A stretch of DNA of 64,000 bases from the NCBI RefSeq assembly GCF_000797495.1, contig NZ_JTGN01000023.1:28540-92539 (forward strand), in the 5' to 3' direction. Below are positions 26,899-36,147 of the stretch, piece after piece; position 1 is the stretch's first letter, and every line of letters begins with the position of its first letter. Source of the stretch: Robinsoniella peoriensis (lineage in GTDB: Bacteria; Bacillota; Clostridia; Lachnospirales; Lachnospiraceae). Position numbers and translations under genes: made by a program. The notes beneath the pieces were generated by a model that was not told where the DNA came from, searched no databases, and saw only the letters and a program-made list of their open reading frames with translations.

Positions 26899-27799
26899 AA
26901 TATAAAGCGAGTTTTTCCATGCGAATCCACTCTGCTTCTGACAGATGGTATTTTTTTCTGATTTCACTTATCGGTATCTGATTATGTATCTCCTCCAAAG
27001 CGTTGAGAATGTTATCGGTGGTCTGACTTACTGCTTTATTTACTGCTTTATTTACTGCTTTATTTACTGCTTCATCCAGTGCTATCTTTACTTCCCTCTC
27101 TAAACGTTCTTTAATAAGATCTTCTAATGCTGCACACAACATATTTTCATTCACCTCCTTAAAAATACGGATATTGTTTTTCACTATGATATCCATCGCC
27201 GAATTATATAACTTTTCATCCTTGTGTTCATCGTACTCTTGGATCAGGCTGTTTACCATATCCTTTGATTCTAAATGCAGGTTTAAACTTTTAAGCCATA
27301 AATTCTTTTCTTTTGACAATTTTTTTGTGTTTATGATCTGTATTGGAAATATATTGCCGCTGACATAATATATCCCCCTCTCGATTTTCTCTACCTCCCA
27401 TCCCCTTACCTGCTTCAGGTGTTTGACTAAATTTCTTGGAAAACCACTGCTTACCAGTGTTAATGTAATTTCTGAAATATTGATCTCATTTTGTTTATTC
27501 CCATCCGACTTGTAAAAACATACATAGCCATAACATTTATAAAAATCATCTATACTGAGATAGTCCTCAGGACTTTTGTACTCAATAATATTATGCATTC
27601 TGAAAATACGTCCAATATTCTTTTTTATGGTTTTATTTACAGATTTTTTTATTACCAGTACATCGATCTGCTTCGGTTTCGTCCCTATCATATGTTCATT
27701 TTTAAATGTTAATTCACCTGATTCTTCCTGGAATTCGATCTGCCATGATGCAAAAAATGCCGGGTGCCACTGATGCGCATATGAATTATAACACGCCAT
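26897..27799 (-). CDS. Rpn/PDDEXK-family nuclease-like protein
   Basis: The product of about 300 residues looks like the Rpn (recombination-promoting nuclease) / PDDEXK_2 group. KQIDVLVIKK and IIEYKSP fit the Asp and Glu-x-Lys of the restriction-endonuclease fold. The middle part has no recognised motif, and the end is helical with an NKAVNKAV repeat and a final HTH-like segment (SEIRKKYHLSEAEW). The ATG at 27799 follows AAGGGGGA; another at 27814 follows GAGGG, so the start is uncertain by five residues. The frame also extends to 27829. Role is not known; related proteins can act on DNA without being part of an IS. It stands alone. Confidence 0.7.
   Translation of the reverse strand: MACYNSYAHQWHPAFFASWQIEFQEESGELTFKNEHMIGTKPKQIDVLVIKKSVNKTIKKNIGRIFRMHNIIEYKSPEDYLSIDDFYKCYGYVCFYKSDGNKQNEINISEITLTLVSSGFPRNLVKHLKQVRGWEVEKIERGIYYVSGNIFPIQIINTKKLSKEKNLWLKSLNLHLESKDMVNSLIQEYDEHKDEKLYNSAMDIIVKNNIRIFKEVNENMLCAALEDLIKERLEREVKIALDEAVNKAVNKAVNKAVSQTTDNILNALEEIHNQIPISEIRKKYHLSEAEWIRMEKLALY
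27028..27075. repeat. Four 12-bp in-frame tandem repeats in the Rpn-like gene
   Basis: The unit TTACTGCTTTAT occurs four times head to tail; the last copy has one base changed. On the coding strand it encodes repeated Ala-Val-Asn-Lys. Because the unit is 12 bp, gain or loss of copies changes the length of a helix without breaking the frame. Confidence 0.9.
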
Positions 27800-27829
27800 A
27801 GATCCCCCTTTCATAATGGAAACCCTCAT

Positions 27830-27990
27830 GACGTAATGAATAAAAAGATATACTTACATACACAATCATTTCCTTTATTAATTTTTTCATTGTGATTTTG
27901 AAGACGGAAATGTCTTCTTAGAATTGGATATTTAGATTTTATGTTTGTATTATATCACCCTTCAGATTTTATTTCAAGTGATTTTATTTT
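27830..27990. other. AT-rich intergenic region, presumed promoter of the Rpn-like gene
   Basis: Nothing beyond low-complexity AT-rich sequence is visible here. It must hold the promoter for the gene on its left, but no convincing pair of boxes was found. Confidence 0.4.
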
Positions 27991-27996
27991 ATATTT

Positions 27997-28029
27997 AAAA
28001 ACATCACTTTATCAGAAAGTGATGTTTTT
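27997..28029 (-). terminator. Terminator of the glycine-riboswitch AGCS gene
   Basis: AAAAACATCACTTT pairs with AAAGTGATGTTTTT around a five-base loop, giving T-runs on both strands. It lies 15 bases after the stop codon of the symporter gene. Confidence 0.8.
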
Positions 28030-28044
28030 AAATGTTATTGCAGA

Positions 28045-29445
28045 TTATTTGATTTTGGAAAAATATTTTTTCGTTTCTGATACGATAACGCCGCTTAATA
28101 CCAATATTGCAATTAAGTTGGGCAGTGCCATTAATGCATTGAAAATATCCGCAATTATCCAAACTGCAGATACGGTCATAAACGGACCGATAAAGACTGC
28201 CAGGATATACAGCCACCGGTAACCATTTAATATCTTTTTATTATATCCGCAAAGATATTCCAGGCACCGTTCGCTATAATAATCCCAGCCCAATATTGTG
28301 GTGAATGCAAAAAATACAAGGCATACCATCAATATAAATGCACTGACCGTATTACTGAATGGAAGCCCCTGCTGAAATGCCGCTGTGGTCACCGCAACCC
28401 CTTCCAATCCGATATTCCAGGTATCCGTAATAACGATAGTAAGCCCCGTCATCGTACAGATTACAATTGTATCAATAAAAGTTCCTGTCATAGAAACTAA
28501 TCCCTGGCGGACCGGCTCATTTGTCTGAGCCGCCGCTGCTGCAATGGGAGCACTTCCAAGGCCTGCCTCATTTGAAAAAATTCCGCGCGCTATTCCCTTC
28601 TGCATTGCCACCATTATGCTTCCCAGCGCTCCTCCTGCCGCTGCCCGAAGGCCAAATGCTCCCTCAAAAATTGCTTTAAATGCATTGGGGATATGCTTAT
28701 AATTCAACACTAAAAGCAGCAGGCAGGCAAATATGTATATCCCCGCCATAAAAGGTACAACAATCTGGGATACACTGGAAATTCGTTTGATCCCTCCAAT
28801 GATTACCATACCAACGGCAATCGTCAAAATAATTCCTGCGATTACCACTGTCCAGGAATAATCCCTTCCTAAAATAGAAACGCTCCAGGCATTGCCCGGA
28901 TCAAAAAAATTATTAACGGCATTGGAGATACCATTCACCTGGGTAAAGGTACCAATTCCCAGAAGTCCTACACCCAGTCCGAAGAATGCAAATAATTTTG
29001 CAAGCCATTTCCATTTAACTCCCATTCCATTTTGAATATAATAAAAAGGCCCTCCGATTACATGCCCGTCATCATTGATTACCCGGTATTTAATCGCCAA
29101 TACGCCCTCTGCATATTTTGTTGCCATACCAAATAATGCAGCAACCCACATCCAAAATAATGCACCCGGTCCGCCTGCTACGATCGCAGTAGCCACCCCG
29201 ACTATATTACCAGTTCCAATGGTTGCGGAAAGCGCCGTACAAAGAGCCGCAAAGCTGGTCACTTCCCCATGGCCGCCCTCTTCATTTTTAAACATATACT
29301 TAAGCGCTTTGGGAAGTTTTGTGATTTGCAGCCCTTTCAGGCGGACCGTCAAATAGATACCCGTAGCTAAGATAAGTACAATAAGGGGAATCCCCCAAAG
29401 GAAATCATCAATGTTTCCTAATATCGTGTTCATTTGTTTCAGCAT
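28045..29445 (-). CDS. AGCS-family alanine/glycine:cation symporter under a glycine riboswitch
   Basis: The 466-residue polytopic membrane protein has the AGCS hallmarks GTGNIVGVATAI, GGPGALFWMW, TKYAEG and GIFSNEAGLGSAP, spread over about ten membrane helices. The family couples Na+ to uptake of small neutral amino acids. The leader carries a glycine aptamer, so glycine is the likely main solute. It has its own promoter (29671-29699) and terminator (27997-28029). The ATG is preceded by GGAGAGAAGA. Confidence 0.92.
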   Translation of the reverse strand: MLKQMNTILGNIDDFLWGIPLIVLILATGIYLTVRLKGLQITKLPKALKYMFKNEEGGHGEVTSFAALCTALSATIGTGNIVGVATAIVAGGPGALFWMWVAALFGMATKYAEGVLAIKYRVINDDGHVIGGPFYYIQNGMGVKWKWLAKLFAFFGLGVGLLGIGTFTQVNGISNAVNNFFDPGNAWSVSILGRDYSWTVVIAGIILTIAVGMVIIGGIKRISSVSQIVVPFMAGIYIFACLLLLVLNYKHIPNAFKAIFEGAFGLRAAAGGALGSIMVAMQKGIARGIFSNEAGLGSAPIAAAAAQTNEPVRQGLVSMTGTFIDTIVICTMTGLTIVITDTWNIGLEGVAVTTAAFQQGLPFSNTVSAFILMVCLVFFAFTTILGWDYYSERCLEYLCGYNKKILNGYRWLYILAVFIGPFMTVSAVWIIADIFNALMALPNLIAILVLSGVIVSETKKYFSKIK

Positions 29446-29482
29446 AATTCTCTTCTCTCCTTTATCTGTTTCAATGCAATAG

Positions 29483-29508
29483 AAAAAGAGCTGATAAAAT
29501 AATCAGCC
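29483..29508 (-). terminator. Expression-platform terminator of the glycine riboswitch
   Basis: On the minus strand, GGCTGAT pairs with ATCAGC around a short AT loop and is followed by TCTTTTTC. It lies between the aptamer and the symporter gene, so it is probably the off state of the switch. Confidence 0.75.
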
Positions 29509-29534
29509 CCCTAAAGAGTAGAACTTATACAGAT

Positions 29535-29632
29535 ATAGCCCTGTCCTTTTGCCTGAGAGATAGGCGGGTCATTATATTATACCCACTGTACACCTTCGGC
29601 GCCCGTTCTTTGAGACTCTCCAGAGTTGTCAT
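29535..29632 (-). promoter_or_regulatory. Glycine riboswitch, single aptamer
   Basis: Read on the minus strand, the conserved parts are CTGGAGAGTCTC, the GCCGAAGGTGTACAG core and CTCAGGCAAAAGGACAG, which together match the glycine aptamer. Only one aptamer is visible; the rest of the leader does not repeat the core. It sits between a clear promoter and a terminator, directly before an amino-acid symporter. A single aptamer before a transporter gene is often an off switch, but this is inference. Confidence 0.9.
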
Positions 29633-29670
29633 TGTATGCCCTAATTGGACATTTGTCTTTGACAGGAGAT

Positions 29671-29699
29671 ACTATACCATATGTTAACCGTTGTTGCAA
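29671..29699 (-). promoter_or_regulatory. Promoter of the glycine riboswitch transcript
   Basis: On the minus strand, TTGCAA (29694-29699) and TATAGT (29671-29676) are separated by 17 bases. The transcript would start near 29664 and run into the aptamer. Confidence 0.7.
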
Positions 29700-29743
29700 G
29701 GAATTTTCTTGATTTTGTACACAAAAGAATTGGGCTTTGCCGA

Positions 29744-30316
29744 TTAAGGACGCTCCAGCCTTCTGGTATTGGCAAACTGAAATAAAATTCCTGCCAATGC
29801 AAGTACCAGACCTGCCACAACTGCCATAGTGTGGTCCTTCAGACCGGCTGCTGTTAAAATAGCACCAACCGAAGATATTCCGCCATGGATTCCGGAACTT
29901 ACAATAACAGCCGGTCTCACAAACTTAACTGCAATAAGCCCGATTAACAGACCTAAGACAATGCAGATCACAAATTTCCACCAGATATCCGGTGACATTA
30001 TTTCATTTATGGCAAAATAGGCAAGTGCTCCGCAAAGAATAAATACCCCTGCAAGATAAACCTTAAATGCCAGTCCCATCAATACAACACCACATATGAT
30101 TGCCGCAATGACTGTAATGATTGAATTATGAATAAAATAATCGGCAATAAAATATCCAGCTCCCGCTCCGGTAACAAATCCAAATAAAGATACCCAGAAT
30201 TTAAGCAGCCGATATCCGAAAAAACAATTAACCAATGCCATTATAACCGTAATCGCCAGAAATACACCTGACATTTCTGCCGGCAGCCGTTCTAACATGC
30301 CTTGAACCTGACTCAT
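29744..30316 (-). CDS. DUF4203-like polytopic membrane protein
   Basis: The 190-residue protein has about seven membrane helices, with small-residue segments such as FVTGAGAGYFIADY and AAIICGVVLMG, and fits the DUF4203/TMEM198-like group. Function is not known for bacterial members. AAAGGGGA precedes the ATG with five bases between. It stands alone between the nucleoside operon and the glycine riboswitch transcript and has no operon partner. Confidence 0.7.
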   Translation of the reverse strand: MSQVQGMLERLPAEMSGVFLAITVIMALVNCFFGYRLLKFWVSLFGFVTGAGAGYFIADYFIHNSIITVIAAIICGVVLMGLAFKVYLAGVFILCGALAYFAINEIMSPDIWWKFVICIVLGLLIGLIAVKFVRPAVIVSSGIHGGISSVGAILTAAGLKDHTMAVVAGLVLALAGILFQFANTRRLERP

Positions 30317-30484
30317 ATTAGTCCCCTTTCAACAGCGGTACACCAGCTGTTCCAAATTACGTTTCCAAAAAATAGAAATATTTAATAGATTTTAATCCCA
30401 TTTAGAAATAGTGTCAAGATTATTGTGCGAATTATTATGCATTTCATGCAAAATTAAGCAAATCTTTAAATTTTCAAGACAGGC

Positions 30485-30533
30485 AAAAAAACCCGGCGCA
30501 GCTTCTTTGTATTAAGAAGCCCTATCCGCCGGG
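30485..30533 (-). terminator. Terminator of the nucleoside operon
   Basis: On the minus strand, CCCGGCG pairs with CGCCGGG around an inner GGCTTCTT/AAAGAAGC stem and is followed by seven T. It lies about 105 bases after the stop of the last operon gene. The remainder of the 30317-30639 gap, including 30534-30639, shows nothing else. Confidence 0.85.
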
Positions 30534-30639
30534 ATATTTTTACATATACTTCACATCATTGCTCCATACAGACCTTTACCTTATGAATTACTCACATAAA
30601 TTCCATAAGTTCCATAACTCAACATGAATTCCAGCACTA

Positions 30640-31422
30640 TCATGATTTTTTGCTGTTTCCATCTTCTTTGATCAGTTTCCGAAGTGCCAGAACAGCATTT
30701 GTGATAGCTATTTCCGTATCGTGAACAACTTCATTGCTAAGCCCCTGCTTTTCTCTTTCCTGATTCGCCACTACCAGAAATACAGATCCCACTCGGACTC
30801 TTAAATAACTTCCCACAATAAACAGTGCAGCCGATTCCATTTCAGAAGCTTTGCATCCCAGGCGCAGCCAGGCATTCCATTTACTCTGAAGTTCATAATT
30901 TACCGGCATCTTCTCCGGTTCATGCTGTCCATAGAATGAATCCTTGCATTCTACCACACCTGCATGATAGCGGAAATTTAAATCCTTTGCCGAATTGATT
31001 AACGCATTTACTACTTCTATATTTGCTACCGCCGGATATTCAATAGGTGCATATTCCTTACTGGTACCTTCCATCCGAATTGCCCCGGTTGCAATAACAA
31101 CATCACCGCTTTGTACATCCAGATCCATTCCTCCGCAGGTTCCCACACGAATAAAGGTATCTGCACCAGCCTTCACAAGTTCTTCCATTGCAATCGAAGC
31201 GGATGGCCCGCCAATTCCCGTTGATGTGACACTTACTTTTACGCCGTCCAGATATCCTGTATAAGTCACAAACTCTCTGCTGTCAGCAACTAATTTAGCA
31301 TCATCAAAATGTTTTGCAATTTTTTCACACCTTTTTGGATCTCCCGGTAGAATTACATATTTACCTACATCCCCGCTTCTTACACCAATATGATATTGTA
31401 AACCTTCTTCTGCATATTTCAT
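30640..31422 (-). CDS. udp: Uridine phosphorylase
   Basis: The product of about 260 residues belongs to the PNP_UDP_1 family. It splits uridine with phosphate into uracil and ribose 1-phosphate. Visible motifs are [14 protein letters not shown], the phosphate-site segment RVGTCGG and the ribose-site block SEMESAALF with the conserved Glu-Met-Glu. The ATG at 31422 is chosen because AAAAGGAGA lies eight bases before it; an in-frame codon at 31446 is weaker. It is the last gene of the nucleoside operon and could be a purine-type phosphorylase of the same fold, but the motif spacing favours uridine. Confidence 0.85.
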   Translation of the reverse strand: MKYAEEGLQYHIGVRSGDVGKYVILPGDPKRCEKIAKHFDDAKLVADSREFVTYTGYLDGVKVSVTSTGIGGPSASIAMEELVKAGADTFIRVGTCGGMDLDVQSGDVVIATGAIRMEGTSKEYAPIEYPAVANIEVVNALINSAKDLNFRYHAGVVECKDSFYGQHEPEKMPVNYELQSKWNAWLRLGCKASEMESAALFIVGSYLRVRVGSVFLVVANQEREKQGLSNEVVHDTEIAITNAVLALRKLIKEDGNSKKS

Positions 31423-31454
31423 AATAATAATCTCCTTTTCAACCATAAATATTT

Positions 31455-32195
31455 TTACTTCTTTTCATAATTTGCTACTTTGTCTGCTATGAATTCCTTC
31501 ATTTTTAGATACTGTTCCTTATTTATCTCAAGCGTATAACCCTTTTTTGTGATATATCCGTCCTCTTCCATTGCCTTCACCGACCGGTTTACCGTCTTAA
31601 CACAGAGACCTGAACTTTCCGATAATTCCTGCCTTGTCATCCGAAGATCACAGATTCCGTTTTCCTGATTGTGCTCGTATAGCCGCATAAACAGGAGAAT
31701 CATCCGGTCTGCACCCTGCAAAAACAAAAAAATGCGTTCCTTTTTTGCCTGCTCCAATAAATAGTTCCCCATACTTTTTATTTCCATAAGCAGGACATGC
31801 CGGTCACTTCTTACCCACTTTTCAAATTTGTGCCTGGAAATCACCAGTAATGTGCAGTCCGTAACGGTAGAGAGAGTCGTTTCATATATTTCTCTGTCCA
31901 GGAGGATTTCCATGGTTCCAAAGACTTTAATCGGTTCAAACCGCATATAATCGTAGGCAATTCCCAATACTCTGTGATCTACTGCCCGGACAACTCCCTT
32001 TACCAGAATGTAAATCATATTGACTTCTTCTTCCTCGCGTATAAAGATGGTTCCCCTGGGCAGTCTCTGAATCTGGAATGACTGCATCAGCCAGAGCGGT
32101 GCCTCTGCCAGATAATCCTCCAGATATTCCCGCTCCTGCCTACCCAGACTTTCAATCAGAGACAGCAATTGTTCCATAGAATCTTGACGCAGCAT
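31455..32195 (-). CDS. Crp/Fnr-family transcriptional regulator
   Basis: The product of about 246 residues has an N-terminal cyclic-nucleotide-binding fold (about 30-140), a dimerisation helix and a C-terminal winged helix with the recognition segment [18 protein letters not shown]. No Cys cluster for iron-sulphur sensing is seen. The ATG at 32195 is chosen because AAAGGAGGA lies just before it. It sits inside the nucleoside operon between the nucleoside-binding lipoprotein and uridine phosphorylase, so it probably controls this operon. Its ligand is unknown; a nucleotide-type effector would fit the context. Confidence 0.85.
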   Translation of the reverse strand: MLRQDSMEQLLSLIESLGRQEREYLEDYLAEAPLWLMQSFQIQRLPRGTIFIREEEEVNMIYILVKGVVRAVDHRVLGIAYDYMRFEPIKVFGTMEILLDREIYETTLSTVTDCTLLVISRHKFEKWVRSDRHVLLMEIKSMGNYLLEQAKKERIFLFLQGADRMILLFMRLYEHNQENGICDLRMTRQELSESSGLCVKTVNRSVKAMEEDGYITKKGYTLEINKEQYLKMKEFIADKVANYEKK

Positions 32196-32234
32196 GGCAA
32201 TCCTCCTTTCCAAATTTCAATTCGTTCTATACAC

Positions 32235-33329
32235 TTACTTAATTAATTCCGTCACCAGGATTTCAGTCGGGATGCCTTTTGCATCCTGTGCCACATCATC
32301 TTTATAAATCTGTATTTTTCCGTCCACGATCATTTTGTAAATTTCATCATAGTCCGCCTGTGAAAAAGTCTTAAACTTTGAAGTTTTCATAGGAAGCAGT
32401 ACATTACCCGATTCTGATCCGAGGACAACGGATACGCCGCCTTCAAACTTTCCTTTGTAGAAGCTGTCCAGGACATCATATACGGATTTCTGCAAATTCT
32501 TCACTGCGGAAGTAATAACCGTATCCGATTCACCGGACTGGTCAACGTCAACCCCTATTACGGTCTTATCTACGAACATTGCCGCCTTCATCACGGAATT
32601 TCCTACTCCTCCGCCGCAGGCAAATATAGTATCTGTTCCCTCGTTATACCACGCCGCTGCTTTTGACATATTATCAGGGGTAGCATCGAAGTTTCCTACA
32701 TATGTATATTTCATCTCCAGATCACCCTTCGAAAGCCCTAATTGCTTTCCGGCATAATCTGCTCCCTGTATAAATCCATATCCAAAACGGATAACTGCCG
32801 GTACTGCAATTCCACCCATAAACCCAAGCTTCCTGTTCCCATCCATCACTGCTGCATAGCCTGCCAGGAATCCCGCCTGTTCTTCTGCATAAAAAATGGA
32901 ATGGGTATTATCCAGAATTTCACTGTTCCCGTTGCCGTCATGAGGTGATCCATCCAAAATCACAAACTTTACATCCGGATATTTTTTCTGCATGTTGTAT
33001 ACCGGAACCTCGTACAGATAACCGGGGCATACCACAATTTTTGCTCCGCCTTTTACTGCAAGTTCCAAAGATTTGGTATAAGCATCATCCGATTTTTCGG
33101 TAGGTTCATAGTATTTGCTGGATAGATTATGTTCTTTGGCATAGGCCTGAACCCCCTCCCAGGACCCCTGGTTAAAGGAACGGTCATCTATGGACCCCAC
33201 ATCCATCGACAATGCCACTTCATACTTTTTATTTGATTCCGATGATTCCTCTTCCCCACCCTTCTGACAGCCTGCCATAGTGAAAACCATGGCTGCCGCT
33301 ATCAGAAATGCAATACATTTTTTCTTCAT
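32235..33329 (-). CDS. BMP-family nucleoside-binding lipoprotein
   Basis: The 364-residue protein has a lipoprotein signal peptide ending in the lipobox FTMAGC, with Cys21 as the lipidation site, followed by a Gly/Glu/Ser linker and a periplasmic-binding fold of the basic membrane protein family (MDVGSIDDRSFNQGSW near the N-terminus is typical). It would bind nucleosides outside the membrane and hand them to the ABC importer encoded upstream. AGGAGAACGGGAT lies before the ATG, and the start follows the deoC stop by 11 bases. Confidence 0.92.
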   Translation of the reverse strand: MKKKCIAFLIAAAMVFTMAGCQKGGEEESSESNKKYEVALSMDVGSIDDRSFNQGSWEGVQAYAKEHNLSSKYYEPTEKSDDAYTKSLELAVKGGAKIVVCPGYLYEVPVYNMQKKYPDVKFVILDGSPHDGNGNSEILDNTHSIFYAEEQAGFLAGYAAVMDGNRKLGFMGGIAVPAVIRFGYGFIQGADYAGKQLGLSKGDLEMKYTYVGNFDATPDNMSKAAAWYNEGTDTIFACGGGVGNSVMKAAMFVDKTVIGVDVDQSGESDTVITSAVKNLQKSVYDVLDSFYKGKFEGGVSVVLGSESGNVLLPMKTSKFKTFSQADYDEIYKMIVDGKIQIYKDDVAQDAKGIPTEILVTELIK

Positions 33330-33340
33330 ATCCCGTTCTC

Positions 33341-34006
33341 CTAATATTCTTTTGCTGACCTGCCCTTTAACAATTCAACTGCGGAGCTGGTTCCAATACG
33401 GCTGCATCCTTCTTTGATAAAAGCTTCCATATCTTCTATGCTTCTGACTCCTCCGGCTGCTTTTATTTTTACCGCCTCTCCTATTTCCCTTTTAAACAGG
33501 CGGATATCCTCAAGTTTTGCACCTGCTGTGCCAAATCCGGTACTGGTTTTGATAAAATCAGCTTTGGCATTTGTAACTGCTTTACATAAAGCTGTTTTTT
33601 CCGCCTCATCCAGATAACAGGTTTCAATAATAACTTTTAAAATAAAATCTCCGGCTTCTTTTTTTAATGCTGCGATTTCTTTTTCAACTTTATCAAAATC
33701 CCCATTTTTCACATCACTGATATTTACTACCATATCAAATTCACTGGCACCGTCTTTCTTAGCCTGTCGAATTTCTTCTGCTTTCGCCTCCGTTACACTG
33801 TATCCCAACGGAAAACCAATTACCGTACAGATATTAATCTGATCACCATATGTTTCTTTTACCCTTTTTACATAGCAGGGCGGGATACATACGGATGCTG
33901 TATGATATGCAATTGCCTCCTCACATAATTTCTGAATATCTGCCCAGACTGCAAATGCCTTTAACTGGGTGTGGTCTACATAATTTAATACATTTAATTC
34001 GCTCAT
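33341..34006 (-). CDS. deoC: Deoxyribose-phosphate aldolase
   Basis: The enzyme of about 221 residues cleaves deoxyribose 5-phosphate to acetaldehyde and glyceraldehyde 3-phosphate. The Schiff-base Lys lies in FIKTSTGFG, and the second Lys in VKIKAAGGVRS. The ATG at 34006 is chosen because GGAGGAAAAT lies directly before it; the frame starts four codons upstream at 34018. In the operon it uses the product made by phosphopentomutase. Confidence 0.95.
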   Translation of the reverse strand: MSELNVLNYVDHTQLKAFAVWADIQKLCEEAIAYHTASVCIPPCYVKRVKETYGDQINICTVIGFPLGYSVTEAKAEEIRQAKKDGASEFDMVVNISDVKNGDFDKVEKEIAALKKEAGDFILKVIIETCYLDEAEKTALCKAVTNAKADFIKTSTGFGTAGAKLEDIRLFKREIGEAVKIKAAGGVRSIEDMEAFIKEGCSRIGTSSAVELLKGRSAKEY

Positions 34007-34096
34007 ATTTTCCTCCATTAACGCTTTATGCGTCTTTTATTATTTATTTAGTGTGTTTAGAAAAAGGATATCCCAGGCTGCCTTTACCTGCTGCCC

Positions 34097-35050
34097 TTAC
34101 CTGCTGCCCTTATCATATGGTATCCCTTCTGCTTTTGGAGCCTGGGAATTCTTGGATAAGAATGCCAGTACCACAAGCGTTGCAACATAAGGTATCATTT
34201 TATACAATCCATCCGGCAGCGGAAGATCCTTTAATAACGGTATTCCGGAATAGATACTGGAAAGAGTCTTCATGATTCCGAAAAATACTGCCGCCCCGAA
34301 AATTCTCCCTACTCTCCATTGCCCGAAGATCAGAACTGCAATTGCCAGGAAACCATATCCCGCCACACTTGCACTGAAATTAGTGGATGTTGGTACTACA
34401 AATGCCAGTCCGCCGATTCCGCCAAGGACACCTGAAATGATTACACCTGCATAACGGATCTTATATACATTGATACCAACTGAATCTGCCGCCTGGGGAT
34501 TTTCCCCGCAGGCACGCAGCCGAAGCCCGAATTTCGTTTTATTAATCACAATCGCAGCTGCAATTAATATGATAATCCCCAAAAATGTAGTCAGATATGT
34601 ATGTTTAAAAAACATATCTCCAAGTACTGGAATATCGCCAAGGAGCGGTATCTTTTTAATATGGAATGTATCCAGAAAAGAAATCTGCTGCTTTCCCTGC
34701 ACCATTCTGGCTACAAAAATTGCAAATGCCGGTGCAAAAAGATTCAGTGCGGTACCGCTTATAGTCTGATCTGCTTTCAGATTCACAGATGCAAATGCGT
34801 GAAGCAGGGAAAATACACCGCCTGCAATGCCGGAAACCAGGATAGCCAGAATCATAAACGACTGTCCGCTCAGAGTATTTTCAAAGGTATTAATAAACAG
34901 GATACCGGCAAAGGCTCCCATAACCATGATACCTTCCATTGCGATATTAATGACACCGCTTCGCTCTGCAAACATAGCGCCCAGAGCTACCACCAGAAGC
35001 GGTATGGCAAAAAACATGGTCTGCTGAACTACGAAATAAAGAATATTCAT
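34097..35050 (-). CDS. Nucleoside ABC importer permease, NupQ type
   Basis: The 317-residue polytopic protein belongs to the BPD_transp_2 family of BMP-linked importers. It has the EAA-like segment LRACGENPQAADSVGINVYKIRY and GAAVFFGIMKTLSS near the end. It starts inside the stop codon of the upstream permease (four-base ATGA overlap), which fits translational coupling. B. subtilis NupQ (YufQ) is the closest named analogue I recognise. A direct test of substrate is not possible here. Confidence 0.9.
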   Translation of the reverse strand: MNILYFVVQQTMFFAIPLLVVALGAMFAERSGVINIAMEGIMVMGAFAGILFINTFENTLSGQSFMILAILVSGIAGGVFSLLHAFASVNLKADQTISGTALNLFAPAFAIFVARMVQGKQQISFLDTFHIKKIPLLGDIPVLGDMFFKHTYLTTFLGIIILIAAAIVINKTKFGLRLRACGENPQAADSVGINVYKIRYAGVIISGVLGGIGGLAFVVPTSTNFSASVAGYGFLAIAVLIFGQWRVGRIFGAAVFFGIMKTLSSIYSGIPLLKDLPLPDGLYKMIPYVATLVVLAFLSKNSQAPKAEGIPYDKGSR

Positions 35051-36147
35051 GATTTTTCAGCCTCCCTTCTCCTTCTGCTTATGAATTTTATAATAACATT
35101 TTTAAACAGTAATGCAAACGCCCCAAAATAGATGATCACAGATATAATAATATCAATTACTTCCGGTGCAAAGCTCAATAGCTGAAGATTGTCTCCCCCT
35201 ACGGTTATATGACCGATAAATAAGCCCGCAAAAAGAATACCGATAGGATTTGAAATTCCAAGCAGTGCAACGGAAATTCCGCTGAACCCTTCCGGAGAAA
35301 TCACATCCAGTACCTGGATACATTTACCCACATCAGCCAGATACATCAGTGCTCCGCCGATTCCTGCAAGGGCACCTGCAATTGCCATAGAAAGGACAAT
35401 GTTCCTTTTTTCATTAATTCCCGCATATTTACTCGCCTGTGGACTTAACCCGCAGGCTTTTAATTCGTATCCAAAGGTTGTCTTATTAATTAGTATGTAA
35501 ATGACGATTACAAGCAGAATTGCCACCAAAATTCCGATATTCATATTTGCTTCCGGAAACAGCCTGTCCAGACCCGCCTTTGGTATGGTTGCGGACGCTG
35601 CAACCGGAAGTGACTGGTTTTTGATCTGGTCATAAATCGTACCGGCTACCAGCATGTTTACCAAATACATTCCAATATAATTAGTCATAATAGATGCGAT
35701 GACCTCATTCACGTTCCGGAAAGCTTTTAAAAGTCCGGGTATCATTCCCCATAAGGCACCAAACAGTGCAGCTCCCAGAATTGCCACAATCCAGTGTATT
35801 CCAGCCGGAAGCCAGGTCCATTTCACGCCAATATAAACTGCTGCAAAAGCGCCCATGGTAAATTGTCCGGATGCTCCGATATTGAATAAACCGGTCTTAA
35901 ATGCAAATCCAACCGACAAACCGGTCATAATAATAGGTGTTGCAATATACAGCATCTGTCCCACCCCATAGGAACCGGAGGTAAATCCTCCCTTTAAGAT
36001 CATAGAGAAGCCTTCCAGCGCCTCCGATGAATTGCTAAACAGCAAAATAATAAGCCCTACTGCCAGACCAGCCACAATTGCAATCAGGGAAGCCGAGAAA
36101 TTAAGCAGCCCTTTCCGCTCTTTTTTATTTTTAAGCTTTTCTTTCAT
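35047..36147 (-). CDS. Nucleoside ABC importer permease, NupP type
   Basis: The 366-residue polytopic protein has the same family segment (LKACGLSPQASKYAGINEKRN) and GLFNIGASGQFTMGAFAAVY near its N-terminus, matching NupP/YufP-like permeases. It overlaps the upstream ATPase gene by 17 bases and the next permease by four, so the three proteins are coupled. It should form the membrane pore together with the NupQ-type subunit. Confidence 0.9.
   Translation of the reverse strand: MKEKLKNKKERKGLLNFSASLIAIVAGLAVGLIILLFSNSSEALEGFSMILKGGFTSGSYGVGQMLYIATPIIMTGLSVGFAFKTGLFNIGASGQFTMGAFAAVYIGVKWTWLPAGIHWIVAILGAALFGALWGMIPGLLKAFRNVNEVIASIMTNYIGMYLVNMLVAGTIYDQIKNQSLPVAASATIPKAGLDRLFPEANMNIGILVAILLVIVIYILINKTTFGYELKACGLSPQASKYAGINEKRNIVLSMAIAGALAGIGGALMYLADVGKCIQVLDVISPEGFSGISVALLGISNPIGILFAGLFIGHITVGGDNLQLLSFAPEVIDIIISVIIYFGAFALLFKNVIIKFISRRRREAEKS

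Noticed and set aside
27028-27075. Short repeats considered as CRISPR
   Set aside because: Units are 12 bp, head to tail without spacers, inside a coding frame.
29633-29670. Second glycine aptamer
   Set aside because: This stretch lacks the conserved core and pairing regions, so only one aptamer is called.
30534-30639. Small gene between the nucleoside operon and its terminator
   Set aside because: No frame with a ribosome site and sensible composition is present.
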